Source: Pyricularia pennisetigena (lineage: Eukaryota > Ascomycota > Sordariomycetes > Magnaporthales > Pyriculariaceae). From it: a DNA stretch of 64,000 bases. The notes under the pieces were generated by a model that made no database searches, was not told the origin of the DNA, and saw nothing but the letters and a program-made list of their open reading frames with translations. The translations under genes were made by a program, and so were the position numbers. Where the stretch lies: positions 124,001 to 188,000 of the forward strand of contig NC_043740.1 in NCBI RefSeq assembly GCF_004337985.1, in the 5' to 3' direction. Shown piece after piece: positions 11,905 through 24,080 of the stretch (position 1 is the first letter of the stretch; the number at the start of each line of letters is the position of its first letter).

Positions 11905-11915
11905 AATATTGTGTT
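11905..11915 (+). repeat. 11-bp target-site duplication, left copy
   Basis: AATATTGTGTT lies directly before AGTCTCAG and is repeated exactly at 32885-32895 directly after CTGAGACT. Confidence 0.93.
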
Positions 11916-12092
11916 AGTCTCAGGGCTTATCCCTGAAGCCCAAAGCTCCAAAATTGATCCACTCCGTTCGCTTCGCTCCATTTCGTGGCTCAATTGCGGT
12001 TTTGCAATATACCTGTGGGTCCATCCAAAAAACGCTTTGGTTTAGGTTTCAGGACAATTCGTCGATTTTCGCCGTTTATAGCGGTATTTTTG
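11916..12092 (+). repeat. Left terminus of big TIR element A
   Basis: It starts AGTCTCAGGGCTTATCCCTG and ends with GTCGATTTTCGCCGTTTATA-type sequence. It contains the hairpin-prone GTTCGCTTCGCTCC and TTGCGGTTTTGCAA segments. It is closely repeated at 34961-35125. It shares only its two ends with the right terminus; the middle differs. Confidence 0.85.
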
Positions 12093-12815
12093 GCCTTTTT
12101 ACGACCGATATTCACTTATTATTCCACAACCACACAAAATATCGAAAAAAGAAAACATCGTTAGAAATAGAAATTGGTAGGCCTTTTTTATAAATCCAAA
12201 ATCTTTTGCACCCGGTACGCCAATTAAAAATTGGATATAACCCGCTTTTTATCCGTTTATGGCGGGATCCCCATTATTAACCCAAAAACACCATCGATAC
12301 CCATTTCGCATTTTAACAATAACGATTATAATCCGTTGAAGTTTATATATAAAAAATCGCAAAAGCGAGAGGAACTTTTATATATAAATTTTAATCCAAA
12401 TATTGGAAAATTATTCATTTTACAATCCGTATAAGGTAAATTTTATTTAATATATTATACGTCCACCTATAAATACCATCGATACCCATTTCGCATTTTC
12501 CCAATAACGACTATAATCCGTTGAAATTTATATAGGGGAAATCGCAAAAGCGAAAGGAATTTTTACATATAAATTTTAATATAAATAGCGCAAAACCACT
12601 AATTTTACAATCCGTATAAGGTATATACTATATAATACGTTATATATCGACCTAATAAAAAAGACTATTATTTCCGCAAATTTTTTTATATTCGTATTAA
12701 ATTATATATATATAATATCCGGAAATACGCCTATATATATTTCGTTTTCCCACCAAATCGACGCAACTTTTCGCGGTCCCAATCCCGCACACGCGGCGGT
12801 AAACACTTCCTCCGA
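12093..12815 (+). other. Subterminal non-coding region of big element A
   Basis: No coding potential is recognised. It includes ATCCGTTTATGGCGGGATCC (12250-12269), resembling the inner TIR motif, and then a direct tandem duplication (next entry). Confidence 0.5.
12290..12655 (+). repeat. Two tandem copies of a ~185-bp unit
   Basis: ACCATCGATACCCATTTCGC at 12290 recurs at 12475. Both are followed by AATAACGA.TATAATCCGTTGAA, then AAATCGCAAAAGCGA, then TTTTACAATCCGTATAAGGT. The copies differ mainly by transitions. Subterminal duplications like this often hold protein-binding sites in DNA transposons, but that is inference. Confidence 0.85.
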
Positions 12816-15380
12816 CGTATATATTTTCCCGGAATTATACGCCAAAACCACAGCTTTTGGTAGTTTAAACTTACAATATAAATTCGTTTCCTAAGCTGTT
12901 ATATGGTTTTTAAACCTCCACAAACCCCCAAATACTCCTACACGAATCCCATATTATAACCAAATACAGTATATATACCGGGTTTTATATAATATAAAAA
13001 ATATTATTTTGCTGGTAAAAACCGGGTACGGGAAAAATATGATATTGCAAATTACTCCGGTTATTCGCAATAATATTATTATTATCCAAATAATCCCATC
13101 AAAGAAATTAGGGTAAAAACAGTTACGTAATATATAACGTTATCCCGCCGCGAACCCTAAATTAATCGACCAGTCTATTGTAAGCGTAAATATAAATATG
13201 CGGTTTTTATTACCAAAATGAATTATATTTAATATAACCTTTTTTGGAACCCGTAAACCGTTAAAAACACACGCACATTTTTTAAAACCCGGAATAAACT
13301 ACCAATTACCGATTTTTTAAACTTTTTCAAAACTTCATATTCCACCAACGTATCGTTTTATATGCTATTAATAAACTTTACATAGTTTTCCAGTAAAAGG
13401 ATTTTAAAAATTCGTTTTTTATACTACGTTTGGTGCGGGTAATTTTACCAGTGACTGTATTGGTATTCCGGTGCACCGTAACCTTTATAGCAAAAATTAA
13501 AATTTATATTTTCGACCAATTATGTTATAAAAGGATAATACGTTTCGTTAAAACGCCTTTCGACCGACCCGAAATTACGATTATAATACAGTGTTTGGAA
13601 CGCAAAACCCTAATTAACGATTACCGGTACTTTTTATTCCTAATAGGGAATATTATATTATTATCCGCCACCCGTATTTCTAAAACTATTATATATATGG
13701 ACGCCAGGAACCGTATTATTTAAATACGCCAATTCCTAATGAAAAACCTCGTATTTAGGAAATTTATTAAACGAGACGCAACCAATATAATTATCCGGTA
13801 CGATGCATTTACTTTTAAAATCGATAAAAGTAAAATTTACGGAAAATTTTCTAAACCGGATTTTAAAATTTGTATTATATTTTCCATTTCATTTTTGGGT
13901 ACAGGTATAAGTATACTTAATATAGAACGTATAGTGTAATACGGCGCGTTAATATTAAACGACCCCGCAAACCTGTGGTAAAAGTTCGGACGAACCGCAC
14001 GCGGGCCCAACCGTAAACAAACCGCATATTCTTTTACGCCCTATTGGTATTTCGATACGCAGGGGTCCATCGTTAAATATAAACCAACCAAACCAAAGCT
14101 ATTAACTAAATTAACTAAATAACCCGTAATATGACGAAAAAACGCTAAAAACTTATAAATTACCCATTTAAAATTTTTAAACGTATTTATAAACGCGGTT
14201 ATTCCCCATTAATTTTCCACGTACCGTTAAATTTAATTTAGACGATAATAACCTGGCAAAAGCGTCGAAATTATTGCAAACCGGTTTTCTGGGTATATTC
14301 GAACCACGCGTTCCGCCCTATTGGACGCAATAAAAAATAATAAATAGGAAAAAATTAAAAAAGGAGGCGCCAAATATACAAACTTCTGCCAACGTTAAAT
14401 GTTTTCGACGAATTATATTAAGTTTGATACAGGAAACGAATCCATTTTTTACAGCAAACCAATTTAAAAACTGTTGCAACGCCTGCGTACACCAAATTAG
14501 AATTTTACCCGCATTACCTTTTTAAAAACCGCCAATTAAAATCCCTAAGAAAAATTCTAAAAAAAGATATATATTTAAACAGTTGGATAAATGGGGTATT
14601 TATTTTACAATAGCTATTTCTTTCCCAAATCCGCGGCGGTAATACGACCTATTATCCCAGCTTATATTACCCAAACCAATAGTTTTTAATATCGTTAAAG
14701 AATTCGTCCATTCCTATCACCGGGAATGGACGAAAAACGATTTGCTGGAAAATGTTCCAAATTTACAATTAATTAAATGGTTTAAACAATATAGCGATTA
14801 TTTCGTTATTTAATTCCCAATAATATACGAAAATGGAATACGAAATTACACCTCCTATTTGCACAAATAATCAAAAAAAGGCTGCGGAATTGAAATATGG
14901 TAGCACCTTAGGAAACGATGGATATAATTAATAATTATTCGGGAAAATAACCTAATAAACGCCGACGAACGAATTAAACGGTGTTATAATCACAGGTTAA
15001 AATGTTGGTTAACGTTAACGGTTGTAAAAATATCCAATATAGGAACGCTTATAAACTTATAACCTAAAAGTTAAAGGGCGATTAAAGTTAATTTTAATTA
15101 AATTAAACAACGTACCCTGGATTAGAAAAGGGTCGAAAGACGAAAAAAGCGACGCCGAATTGGATTAACCAAGGGCGGAAAATTATTAAGCAGCGTAAAA
15201 TATATAATTGTTAAATATTAAAATCCCCAATTAACGGCTTAAATAGAGCGACCAAATGCTGGATAATAGTAATTATTACGTAGATTGAAAATTAGGATTA
15301 TATATAGGCTGGTACGGCGTAACGGCGCCCCGATTAATAATAAAAGGGTTCGATATTGCGAATTGTAATAATTATTACGG
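12816..15380 (+). pseudogene. RecQ-like DExH helicase remnant in big element A
   Basis: Broken plus-strand frames in helicase order. Near 13000-13040 is a Walker A-like block, ILLVKTGYGKN (canonical serine replaced by Asn, a G-to-A change). Near 13560-13600 is FDRPEITIIIQ, and near 13680-13710 a motif IV-like KTIIYMDARNR. At 13890-13935 is the motif V-like ISFLGTGISILNIERIVQYG region, followed by WQRFGRTARG-like sequence near 13975-14020 (motif VI, with one codon lost to a stop) and FTPYWYFDTQGS. A C-terminal extension continues to about 15375. The family would unwind DNA with ATP. RecQ-like genes are known near fungal telomeres, but here the gene is element cargo. The start is unresolved and it is not functional. 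Confidence 0.7.
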
Positions 15381-15882
15381 TTAAATTCCGGAAACTTTGG
15401 CAATTCCATTTTGATTTTATTTTATCAGCAAAAAGCCCCATATGTAGACCCAATTATATATACCTCCGTTTTATTATTAGCTTTGTTCTTACAATAAAAA
15501 CCTTTTTCCCGGCCGCCAGATTTTTTCATAACGATTGATCAAAAATTGTAACGATTGAACCAGCGTTTAACTTTTAATTAATAAACGTAACAACTGTTAT
15601 AATCGCAAAATTGCCTTAGCAAATATTGCAAACATATTCGTTAGGAAACTTAATTAAAGTATTTTTAATTGGACAAAATTATTTATACTTTACCCACCCA
15701 AATAGGTATTAACCCAATCGTAACGAGGGTAAATTATAGTTAACGCCCTTGTATCGCAAAGGTACCCCCCACCCGGTTACGTCCGGGGCAAATTAATTAA
15801 GTTTATTGTAATAATAATTACAGTAATTGTTTTAATTCGCTAAAAACCGTAACAAATGTCACAATTACGGTCTTTTATCACC
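15381..15882 (+). other. Spacer between the two helicase remnants, with palindromic motifs
   Basis: No coding sequence is recognised. It contains imperfect copies of the element's palindrome: GTAACAACTGTTATAAT near 15587, TTGTAATAATAATTAC near 15806 and GTAACAAATGTCACAATTAC near 15849. The next gene's likely ATG is at 15883. Confidence 0.5.
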
Positions 15883-17150
15883 ATGGTTCCCAAAAAACGC
15901 CAAGAAAGTAAAACCTCCGCCCAAATTATTACCAAATTTACGATGGGATATATACCCAGCAATACTAAATTATTTACCAATTTAATAGTAATACTATAAA
16001 AAGGAACCCGGAAAAAAAATAAATCAATATTTTAAAAATTTGGAAAATTACGACGCGGATATTGCAGTTATTCTGGATTTGAATTTTGCACGGTTAAACC
16101 GTTTTATATTACAGGGTTATTCGGATAAAACCGGAATCCCCCTAAACTTTCCTCCCATTCCTAACAATAATAATAATAATTAAAATAATACCGATATAAA
16201 TTCCGGCGATAATGAACCTGCCCCCGCCCCCGTCGATTACAATAACGACGATACCTATATGGGCGAAAACGACAATTAACCTGCCTCCGCGTCCGCCAAT
16301 AAAGGCGATAATAATATTAATATAAACGATAATTATAACGAACCTGCCCCGGATTTGGATAACCGCTAATTGCAAACCCCTTTAATATTTTTCAAATTAT
16401 TTGCCAACGTATTATCCCCGCCACCAAAAAACCCCAAAAACCGGTTTTTTGCATTATAACCGGAGATTATTATTTACCCGGTACCCGCGCCATTGAATAG
16501 GCCGCCCGTACCCCGTATATATAAAATTACCACCGTTCGGCCAGCTAAAACCAGTTTTATTTTGGTATCGCGGACGCAACCCAAGTTTAATTCGACGCCA
16601 AATAATAAATTAATAAATTTCGTATAACCCGAATATTATTCCCATTATATAAGAATATGGATTTCCTGGATCGTTCACCCGTCCCGTTTTAAAAGAATTT
16701 TCAGCTGGGTCAAAATTAATCCGTATCGGCGATAACCATTACAATTTAACGTAGGGTAAGGAATACGAATATTGCCAAAATAGTTCGTATTATACCTTAT
16801 TTGGGCTATATTAACTGCTTTAAAAATTAATAATAATACCAACCCGCCCGCCTAATTCGGTCGTGGAAATAATATTTTCCGCAATACGAACGAAACCCCA
16901 ATCGCCCAAACTTTTAAACGTTTTAAATCCGTTGCTGGCGTCGCCGCAGCAAAAGTACGCGTTAATAACCAGATTTTAACATACCATTTTGACAGTAATT
17001 CGTCGAATATAAACGAGGTAATGGTCGTATTTGGTTACGAAACGATAAATACTTTGGTAAAATATATTGATATAATAAGTTAGTGTTTGTGTTTGTTGGA
17101 TTGCGATAATTATTACCATCCCCGCATTAATATATTTTGCTATTTATTAT

Positions 17151-17170
17151 ATTGTAACAATTGTTACAAT
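17151..17170. repeat. Perfect 20-bp palindrome ATTGTAACAATTGTTACAAT
   Basis: It is exactly self-complementary. The same 20-mer is at 20648-20667, a 14-bp core is at 29301-29314, and a CAGCTG-centred variant lies at 17203-17222. It lies in a coding gap of the SNF2-like gene. Confidence 0.9.
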
Positions 17171-18588
17171 TCTTTGCGGTAATACTAAACAATTACTGCT
17201 ATAATATAACAGCTGTTACAATCTGGCGTTTACCCTTATATATTTTGTAGTAACGGGCACAATTTTAATTGTTGGTTAACTTATTTTCAGTCGCCGACGT
17301 ATTCGGGTTTTCAGTTTATTTTAAAACAGGTAACCCAGGCAAACAAATTAAAGGTAATAAATACTCGTTTGGTAAAAAACCTTGGGCTCCGTACCGGATA
17401 TATTTAACGATAAAGCTACCAAACCTATTTTCGATAATTTGGCAAATCGGCGTCGCCTACGCTTTTATCTCCCCTTTTATCCGTTAAAGCGATATTAACC
17501 TCCCCGGGCTAAAGATTTTCGCAAACAAATTTAAACCGGTTATAATTCCCACAATTTTCGCCACGATGTTAATTTACCTGCGGATAATAACCACCGGACC
17601 TAATTTTAAAAACGGCGATTTAAAGTTTAAAACCGCTAACCCTGGACCATATATATATAGCGGTTATTATATCGACGATTGGTTTAAGGTTTGCTACCAT
17701 TTTTTTTATTTTATTTTTCGCCGGCAGGGAAAAGTCGTTATTGGAAATAAGAAAAGTTTTAATGATTTTGGTGGAAATTGCCGCAACTTTTTTAAATTTA
17801 ATATCGAACAATCCTCCATCCTGTTTATTATCGCCGATACTATTTTCGCCCTAAATAATTTATATTTAATGCAATTTTAATATCGTTTGGTTACCCGTTC
17901 GCGAACCGACTAAATGATCGACGTCGCCAATTTATTTGGTTTTAACCGCGCCTGTTATAATAGGACGATAATAATGCTCGTTATTAATACCTGGTCCCGT
18001 TTTAAGCCTATTAAAATCGGACGGTTAAAAAAAAAGCGTGTAAATTAAATTTAAATGCATTTATTGGATTTTTTTATTAATATTTAAAGGTATTTTTAAC
18101 AATTTATTCGACGAGGGGCGGTTTTATCGTCCCATTTTTACCAAATTTAAAACAAAAATTACCGAATTTTATCCCAAGTTTTTTGGCGACGATTAATAAA
18201 ACGATTTCTTTAATTTTATGCAAACCCAATCCATTATCGCCGATCGATTTGCTAATTTGGACCGCGCAAAAGAGGAAATTTTCGAAGACGCCCGCGAAAA
18301 AATCTTAGCGGTTTTTTTGGTATATTATGCGCAATTTTCCGTTTTAATTAAAGGTTATCCCTGGATTGGTTATTCTTTTAATTCGGACGCGATTTAAACT
18401 ATTGTAAAAGATTTGCGCCTTTTTCAAAACATTTTACCTTTCGACCGTCTAGATACCAACAATAAAATTGGTTTTAAATATAAGAAAATTAAAAGCAAAT
18501 ATACTTGGTTTAACTAGGATATACCTAATGCTCCTTTTGGTCGCTATTGGCTACCCCACTAACTGGTTGGTAGATTATGTATACATTA

Positions 18589-18713
18589 TCCCTAATAATT
18601 GTTACTGTCGTTACAATTTTGCCCCTATTTTTGTAATTATTATTACAATCCTGCCCCTTTTTTGGTAATTATTGTTATAATCCCACCCCTATTTTTGTAA
18701 TTATTGTTACAAT
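18589..18713 (+). repeat. Four tandem ~32-bp units, each carrying the palindrome
   Basis: The unit is approximately CCCCTATTTTTGTAATTATTGTTACAATC. Palindromic cores sit near 18597, 18632, 18665 and 18697. It lies between two coding blocks of the helicase, just before the Walker A exon, so it is probably intronic. The corresponding array in copy B is near 62998-63090 (reverse strand). Confidence 0.8.
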
Positions 18714-20647
18714 CTTGTTTTTGCTAAATTAACTTTTTTTTATCGGTTTAAATGCCTACATTTTACTAAAATTGGAGCAATTAGCTTTTAAAAATTGGTT
18801 ATTAGCCAATAAAATGGGCATAGGAAAAGTAATTATTTATTTTACGGCGATTTATATATGGTATATCCGTTACCAATACGACCGATTTATCCAAAATACC
18901 GACGGATGTTTTCCCACTTTGATTTTCGTCCCGGCCAACCTTATTTCGCAAACATTTAAAAAAGTAATAATTAATTTCCCAGCCCTGGACGTTAAAAGCT
19001 ATTATGATTTAACCGAAATATGCGATACCGATACCCCGCGAACGGTTGCTATTTTTACCCAGGCGTAATTTTACGATATTTTAACCAAATTCGCCGCCCG
19101 CAAATTTAATCCCAAATCTGCGGGTACGGTCATTATTTTATTTTATTCGATATTCCTAATCCGAAAAACTAAACAATTGCACGAAATTTATAACGCGGAA
19201 AAGGTATTTAACCCATAATGTATAAATAAAATTATCGATTCCAATCCTCAGTAGCGCCCCCCCGACGTCGATAATTTCGACGATAATTCCAACATTAAAA
19301 ATAATATTTAGTAGATGTTTTTTGTAATAATTTTTATAATTTCGTTATATTAATATATTTGTTTAAATTAAATAATTTTGTTAAAAACCGTTAGCGCAAA
19401 AACGGTCGGAAAGCCGATTTTTCCACGGGCGAAAACACCAAAAGTAGCCGGCGTTTGGTTATATATTTATTATTTGGTACTTTTTTTCAACGTATAATTG
19501 GAAACGAAATTTAATATTTCTGCTACTGCGAATCGATAATATACCGCGCGTTTCACCTTATCCTTTATATTAATTGGGGTATAACCATTACCACGCCAAT
19601 TAATAATAAAATTAGGGATATTATTAGCTTTGATGCCCTGGTTTGGGACAAAATTGCGATTTTTTTCGCCCGATTTGAAAATTTATTAGGAAAATATATT
19701 TACGGTCGATTATATTTGGGAAAATAATAATTATTTCGTCGCTTTTGATTTCGATAAAATTATCAAAACTTCCTTGCAAAGATTCCAATCGATAAGTTGG
19801 AAATAATGGCTATTTTACGCTCGAATCTTAAATTTTATAATTCCTACCACTATACCAAACGAAAAATCGTTAATAATTTTGAAATATACTGGCGTATTTA
19901 CGGTACGTAAAAATATGGACACCGGGTTTACTTGACCTAACGGTATAATTATTTATCCCCGTAAAAGCATTCCGCTTCATAATATTATTATTACAAAACT
20001 CCAATTTGGCCACCGTTTCGAAAACGTTACAACGAATACTAAGGCAATTTTTAAAGACATTATTACCGCATCCGTGGGCGAAAATACCGACGATATTAAT
20101 CCCGCTTTATTAGGAGTTCCCACTAATGCGGATACCGCAGCAGGTAACCGCCAAATTTCGGTTTTTTTAATATGGGTTTTATACGCCTATTATAGTTTTT
20201 AATAATTAATTAACTTTTTTAATTAATAATTTACGCCGAAAACGATACCCGGGATGTTAATTCGGCGGAACTGGGTAAAATGCTGGCGTTAAAAAAAGTG
20301 GGTTTTAAGGCCAAATACCGCAACGTCCGACAAAGCTTTAAAAAAAGCTTATAGGAAGGAAAAACCCGTTTTGGATCGGTAATTGTGGACGTTTTAATTA
20401 AGTATAGCGGCGACGGTCCCCTTAACTGGGTTTATTCAAGAATTTGCACTAATTTTTAAACGTTACCTCCGTCGGGCAGTGCTAAAATAATCCATTTTAT
20501 GTTAAACGAATCGCCATTTATTGCCCGCCTGGTCGAAATTTGCAAAAGAAGGTTAACGCGTTCTGGTTATAACCCCTAATCCTTGCATTTAAGCGTAAAT
20601 CGGTTGTATGGTAACAGCTATTACAATCCTTTACCTTCCCCACAATT

Positions 20648-20667
20648 ATTGTAACAATTGTTACAAT
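20648..20667. repeat. Second perfect copy of the 20-bp palindrome
   Basis: It is identical to 17151-17170. Degenerate copies flank it at 20610-20629, 20685-20715 and 20725-20745, all in a gap between helicase coding blocks. Confidence 0.9.
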
Positions 20668-20979
20668 TTTTTATATTTTTAATTTGTAATAAATGTTATA
20701 ATAGCTGTTATTTCTCCATTATTATAATAATTGTTACAATTTTTAATATACCTGCTAACTTTTTTTAATTTTATTGTTTTTATTTTGGAAAAAGCCAGTT
20801 TCGGTATGGTTATTATCCAATTAAGCCTTTCCTAAGCCGAACGCGATAAAACCGTCTCCGATTTTGCCGATTCCAGCTCCAATTTTAACGTTTATGTCCT
20901 AAATATTAATATTTCCAACGCTGGCTTTGATTTGCACCCGAATTTTTGCATTGGTATTATTATCCCTTTGATATGGAAC

Positions 20980-21434
20980 TGTTACGATCAAGGTATCGGG
21001 TAACCTGTTCTTAGGGTAAAGTACAGTGGGTTAAAGCAACTGAGCGTTTTAACTGGGTAAATGGGGTTCTTAATAACTGGGGTAAAATTATAATCGTTCT
21101 CAAATAAATATTAAGGTTAACTAAAATTTGATTACTGCTAAGCAATCCTAAAATCGAATCTATTTACATAGTAATAAACGTATCTTATATAAACTATATT
21201 CCGAATGTAATCTCCCTTAATCTGTCACAAATCGCAAAAATCACTTCGCCTAATCTGTTATAATCTCTTAAAAATCATTAAAATCACCTTTTTAACGATT
21301 ACGTGGCGTTACGTAACTTCTCCTTTAGGTAATCGATATTCTATTATCGGCGATTTCTTTGGGCGAATATCGTTAAAAGGGGTGTAACCCCGCCTGGCCT
21401 TATTGGTACCGACCCATTTTATTTGGTCGTAATA
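20980..21434 (-). repeat. Gypsy 3' LTR (455 bp)
   Basis: It pairs with 27777-28231 over its full length with no indels seen. All the differences I could read, about fifty, are transitions. Confidence 0.95.
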
Positions 21435-21699
21435 TTAAATCTCCCCTTTTTTGGCCAAATCCTTTTGGCCTTTAAATAATTTGTATTCCCCTAATCCTTG
21501 TTTTTATTTCCATATTTTTTTTTTATTAACTTTTTTGCGCCATATTTAATCGCGTAACCAAATTAAAATTTGGTCGTTCGTCGATAAAACGTCGCCACGT
21601 TTTCCTTTTTTCCCTATTATCGACCGATATTATCGAAATATTTTCCTGCAATCCCTGCTGTGCCAAAGGCGTAACATTTTGTTAGGTGTTTCCGCAGGA

Positions 21700-22310
21700 T
21701 TTTGCTCGTTATGTGGAATATGTTCGTTTTAACCGTTTTGGTTACGACGTATTGGGTTTATCCGCTGTTTAAATCCGTTATATTGGTCGCCAGCATTCGA
21801 AGTTGGATACGGAGGTTAAAACGTTTAAAAAACAAATTCACGCGCAATAGGCGAAATTATTTCGTTTGCGAAAGCAAAAAAAACTGTGGTTTAAAAAAAT
21901 AATGCGAGCTATATTTCGCGGGATTAATAATTTGGAGGAATTGGATCGCGTGGAACGTAAAAAGGCAAAGCAGGAGGAGCGGCGGCGATCGTCCGAAATC
22001 CTTCCTAAAATATTATTCGAATCGCTTTTTCCGGATTCCAATTTTATTTGGGATTCGACCTTCCCGATAGGTTTTTTAAATCCTTTTTTATTGGATAAAA
22101 TAAATGTTTTTGCGCAATATTCGGTCGGTAAATTATTTTGTCCGTGTATTTCGGTTTGTTGGTATATGTTAATCGTTTTTTTATAAATTCGTTTAATGGT
22201 ATGGTTTCGAATCCTGGTCGATCTTTAGCTTTTGGGAATAGTAAGTGGTATTTTCTTAGGTCGTCCTTTTTTTTTTGGCTAATTTGCTCGCAAATCCAAT
22301 TTCTGGTAAT
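21700..22310 (-). pseudogene. Gypsy C-terminal tail beyond the chromodomain
   Basis: Broken minus-strand frames continue past the chromodomain with lysine- and arginine-rich blocks (RKYHLLFPKAKDRPGF near 22225-22275, and a Glu/Arg/Lys-rich block near 21940-22000). The function is not recognised. Whether it belongs to the pol polyprotein or is a 3' non-coding region cannot be decided. Confidence 0.4.
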
Positions 22311-22311
22311 A

Positions 22312-22737
22312 TTAACGGAATGGTTCCTGGTAATTCTGGAGGTGGTTAAGGGGTTCCCAAATGTTTTTTTCGTATCCGTAGTTTTCCCATTTAACAAAAT
22401 ATTTTATTTTACCGTGGTTGCGTTTATGGTCCAATATTCGTTCGACGTCGTATATTTTTTTTTCGTCGATTTCGATTGTTTTTTGTATACTGGTACCGGG
22501 TAATGCTGGTTCCAATAGTAATACGTGGAACGTTGGGTGGATTTTTATGGTTCCTGGTAATAACAATTTGTAATTGGTTTTATTGATTTTTTTGTCGATT
22601 TTGAAAAATCCAAGTTTTTTGTAATTAAATTTGCTATTTGGTCGTTGTATTTTAATATTGCGTCGAATAAGGTAAACGCTATTTCCTTTTTGGAAAAATA
22701 GTCCCTTTATCCGATATTGGTTGGCGTATTTGGTCAT
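22312..22737 (-). pseudogene. Integrase C-terminus and chromodomain of the Gypsy element
   Basis: The 141-codon open stretch first shows the GPY/F-like integrase C-terminal region (KLGFFKIDKK..YKLLLPGTIKIHPTFHVLLLEP). It then shows a chromodomain: YDVERILDHK, IKYFVKWENYGYEKNIWEP and LNHLQN. Known chromovirus chromodomains bind methylated histone H3 and steer integration into heterochromatin. Several aromatic-cage positions look preserved. It is part of a dead polyprotein. Confidence 0.9.
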
Positions 22738-23500
22738 TTTTCTTCGTACGAATTCTAATTCCTGTTGGAATTTTTGGTGGAATTTTCGTAATTCGCTTGT
22801 TTATTTATCGGTTCGTGGGGCCGTAATCGTGGTTTTTGGTTCTCCATATACCGTAAGGTTAAATCCGTAATTGGTATAAAACGGGGTTATTTTGGTATTT
22901 TTATTTTTTAAGCTGTTATATACGAATTATGTTATGGGTAATAACCGTACCCAATTATCCTGCTTGTGGTTTATATAGCATTTTAGGTATTGTTCCAGTG
23001 TCTGGTTTGCTCGTTTTGTTTGTCCATTTATTTGTGGGTGGAATGCTATAAATAATTTATGGTCGGTTCCTAGCTATTTTATCAAAAATTTCCAAAATTT
23101 TAATGTAAAAAGCTTATTTTTATCCGTAATAATGTTTTCTGGAAATCCGTAGTTGCTAATAATTATTTGTAAAAATGTGTAAGCGATTTTTTCGGCGTTG
23201 CTATTTTCCTTATAGGGTAAGAAATAGGCGTATTTAGTAAATTTGTCCACTATAATTAATATGCTGTCGTATTTAATTTTAGTAAATAGTTTTTCGGAAG
23301 GTGGTAGTTTGACGATAAAATCCATTATAATGGTCTGCCAGGTTTTATTAGGGGCTGGTAAAAGTTGTAAAAACCCGTAAGGTTTGTGTTTGGCGGATTT
23401 GCTTTTTGCGCAAAATTCGCAGTTTTTAATGGTTTTTCGTACTTTTTGTCGTATTCCTTTGAAATTATGGTATTGTTTTAACCGTTTCCATGTTTTGGAA
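22738..23500 (-). pseudogene. Gypsy integrase core remnant
   Basis: MDFIVKLPPSEKL at about 23325 holds the first catalytic Asp. IIVDKFTKYAYFLPY and NIITDKNKLFTLKFWKFL (second Asp) follow. Downstream a stop separates fragments similar to the NGQTKRANQTLEQYL (Glu) block near 22960-23050. The core catalytic blocks survive as pieces only. Confidence 0.85.
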
Positions 23501-24080
23501 ATCCCTTAATGTCCGTAAGCTTTATTTTCGTGGATTTTCCGTATTTCTTTTGGTATGGTTACCGTATTGGTCGTTATAAAACTTCGGTGAACTGGCAAAA
23601 GGTTTCCGTTGTCGTTTGCCGTGAAAATCTTCCGTATTTCCTCGGGTATTATGTTTTTATAATTTGGTCTTTTGCTAAAGGCGTTAGCCCTGCCATTTTC
23701 TATTTTTTTTCGGTAAATAATTTTAAAATGGAATTTTAATAGGAATTTTGCCCATTTAATTTGTCGTTTGTTTAACACCTTATTAATGGTGAAATAGGTT
23801 AGGTTTTTATAGTCCGTATAAACTAATATTTCGTATTTAATTCCGGATAACTGTGGTTTCCATTTTTCAAATGCTCGGATAATAGCCATAAATTCTTTAT
23901 CGTGGATTTGGTAATTGAGTTCTAATCCATGTAATTTTTGTGAAAAAAAGGCGCAAAAGTGTAGGCGTTTTTTTTCGTTTCGTTGGTTAAGTTGTCCTCC
24001 GATTGCGTAATCGGATGCGTCGGTTTCGATTTCGAAGGGTTTCGTTGGGTCTGGTATTTTAAGGATCGGTTTTTGTGCTA
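23501..24080 (-). pseudogene. Gypsy RNase H remnant
   Basis: The best frame, 23506-23889, reads MAIIRAFEKWKPQLSG, then ILVYTDYKNLTYF and RQIKWAKFLLKFHFKIIYR, the usual Ty3 RNase H-to-linker order. Upstream near 24030 is a DASDYAIGGQL-type block in another segment. Confidence 0.85.

Noticed and set aside
16142..16375. Hydrophobic Ile/Gly-rich minus-strand frame (membrane protein?)
   Set aside because: It is the antisense of the Asn/Asp/Pro-rich coding stretch of the SNF2-like gene.
18589..18713. CRISPR array
   Set aside because: Units are contiguous with short, similar spacers, in a eukaryotic setting. It is a palindromic tandem repeat.
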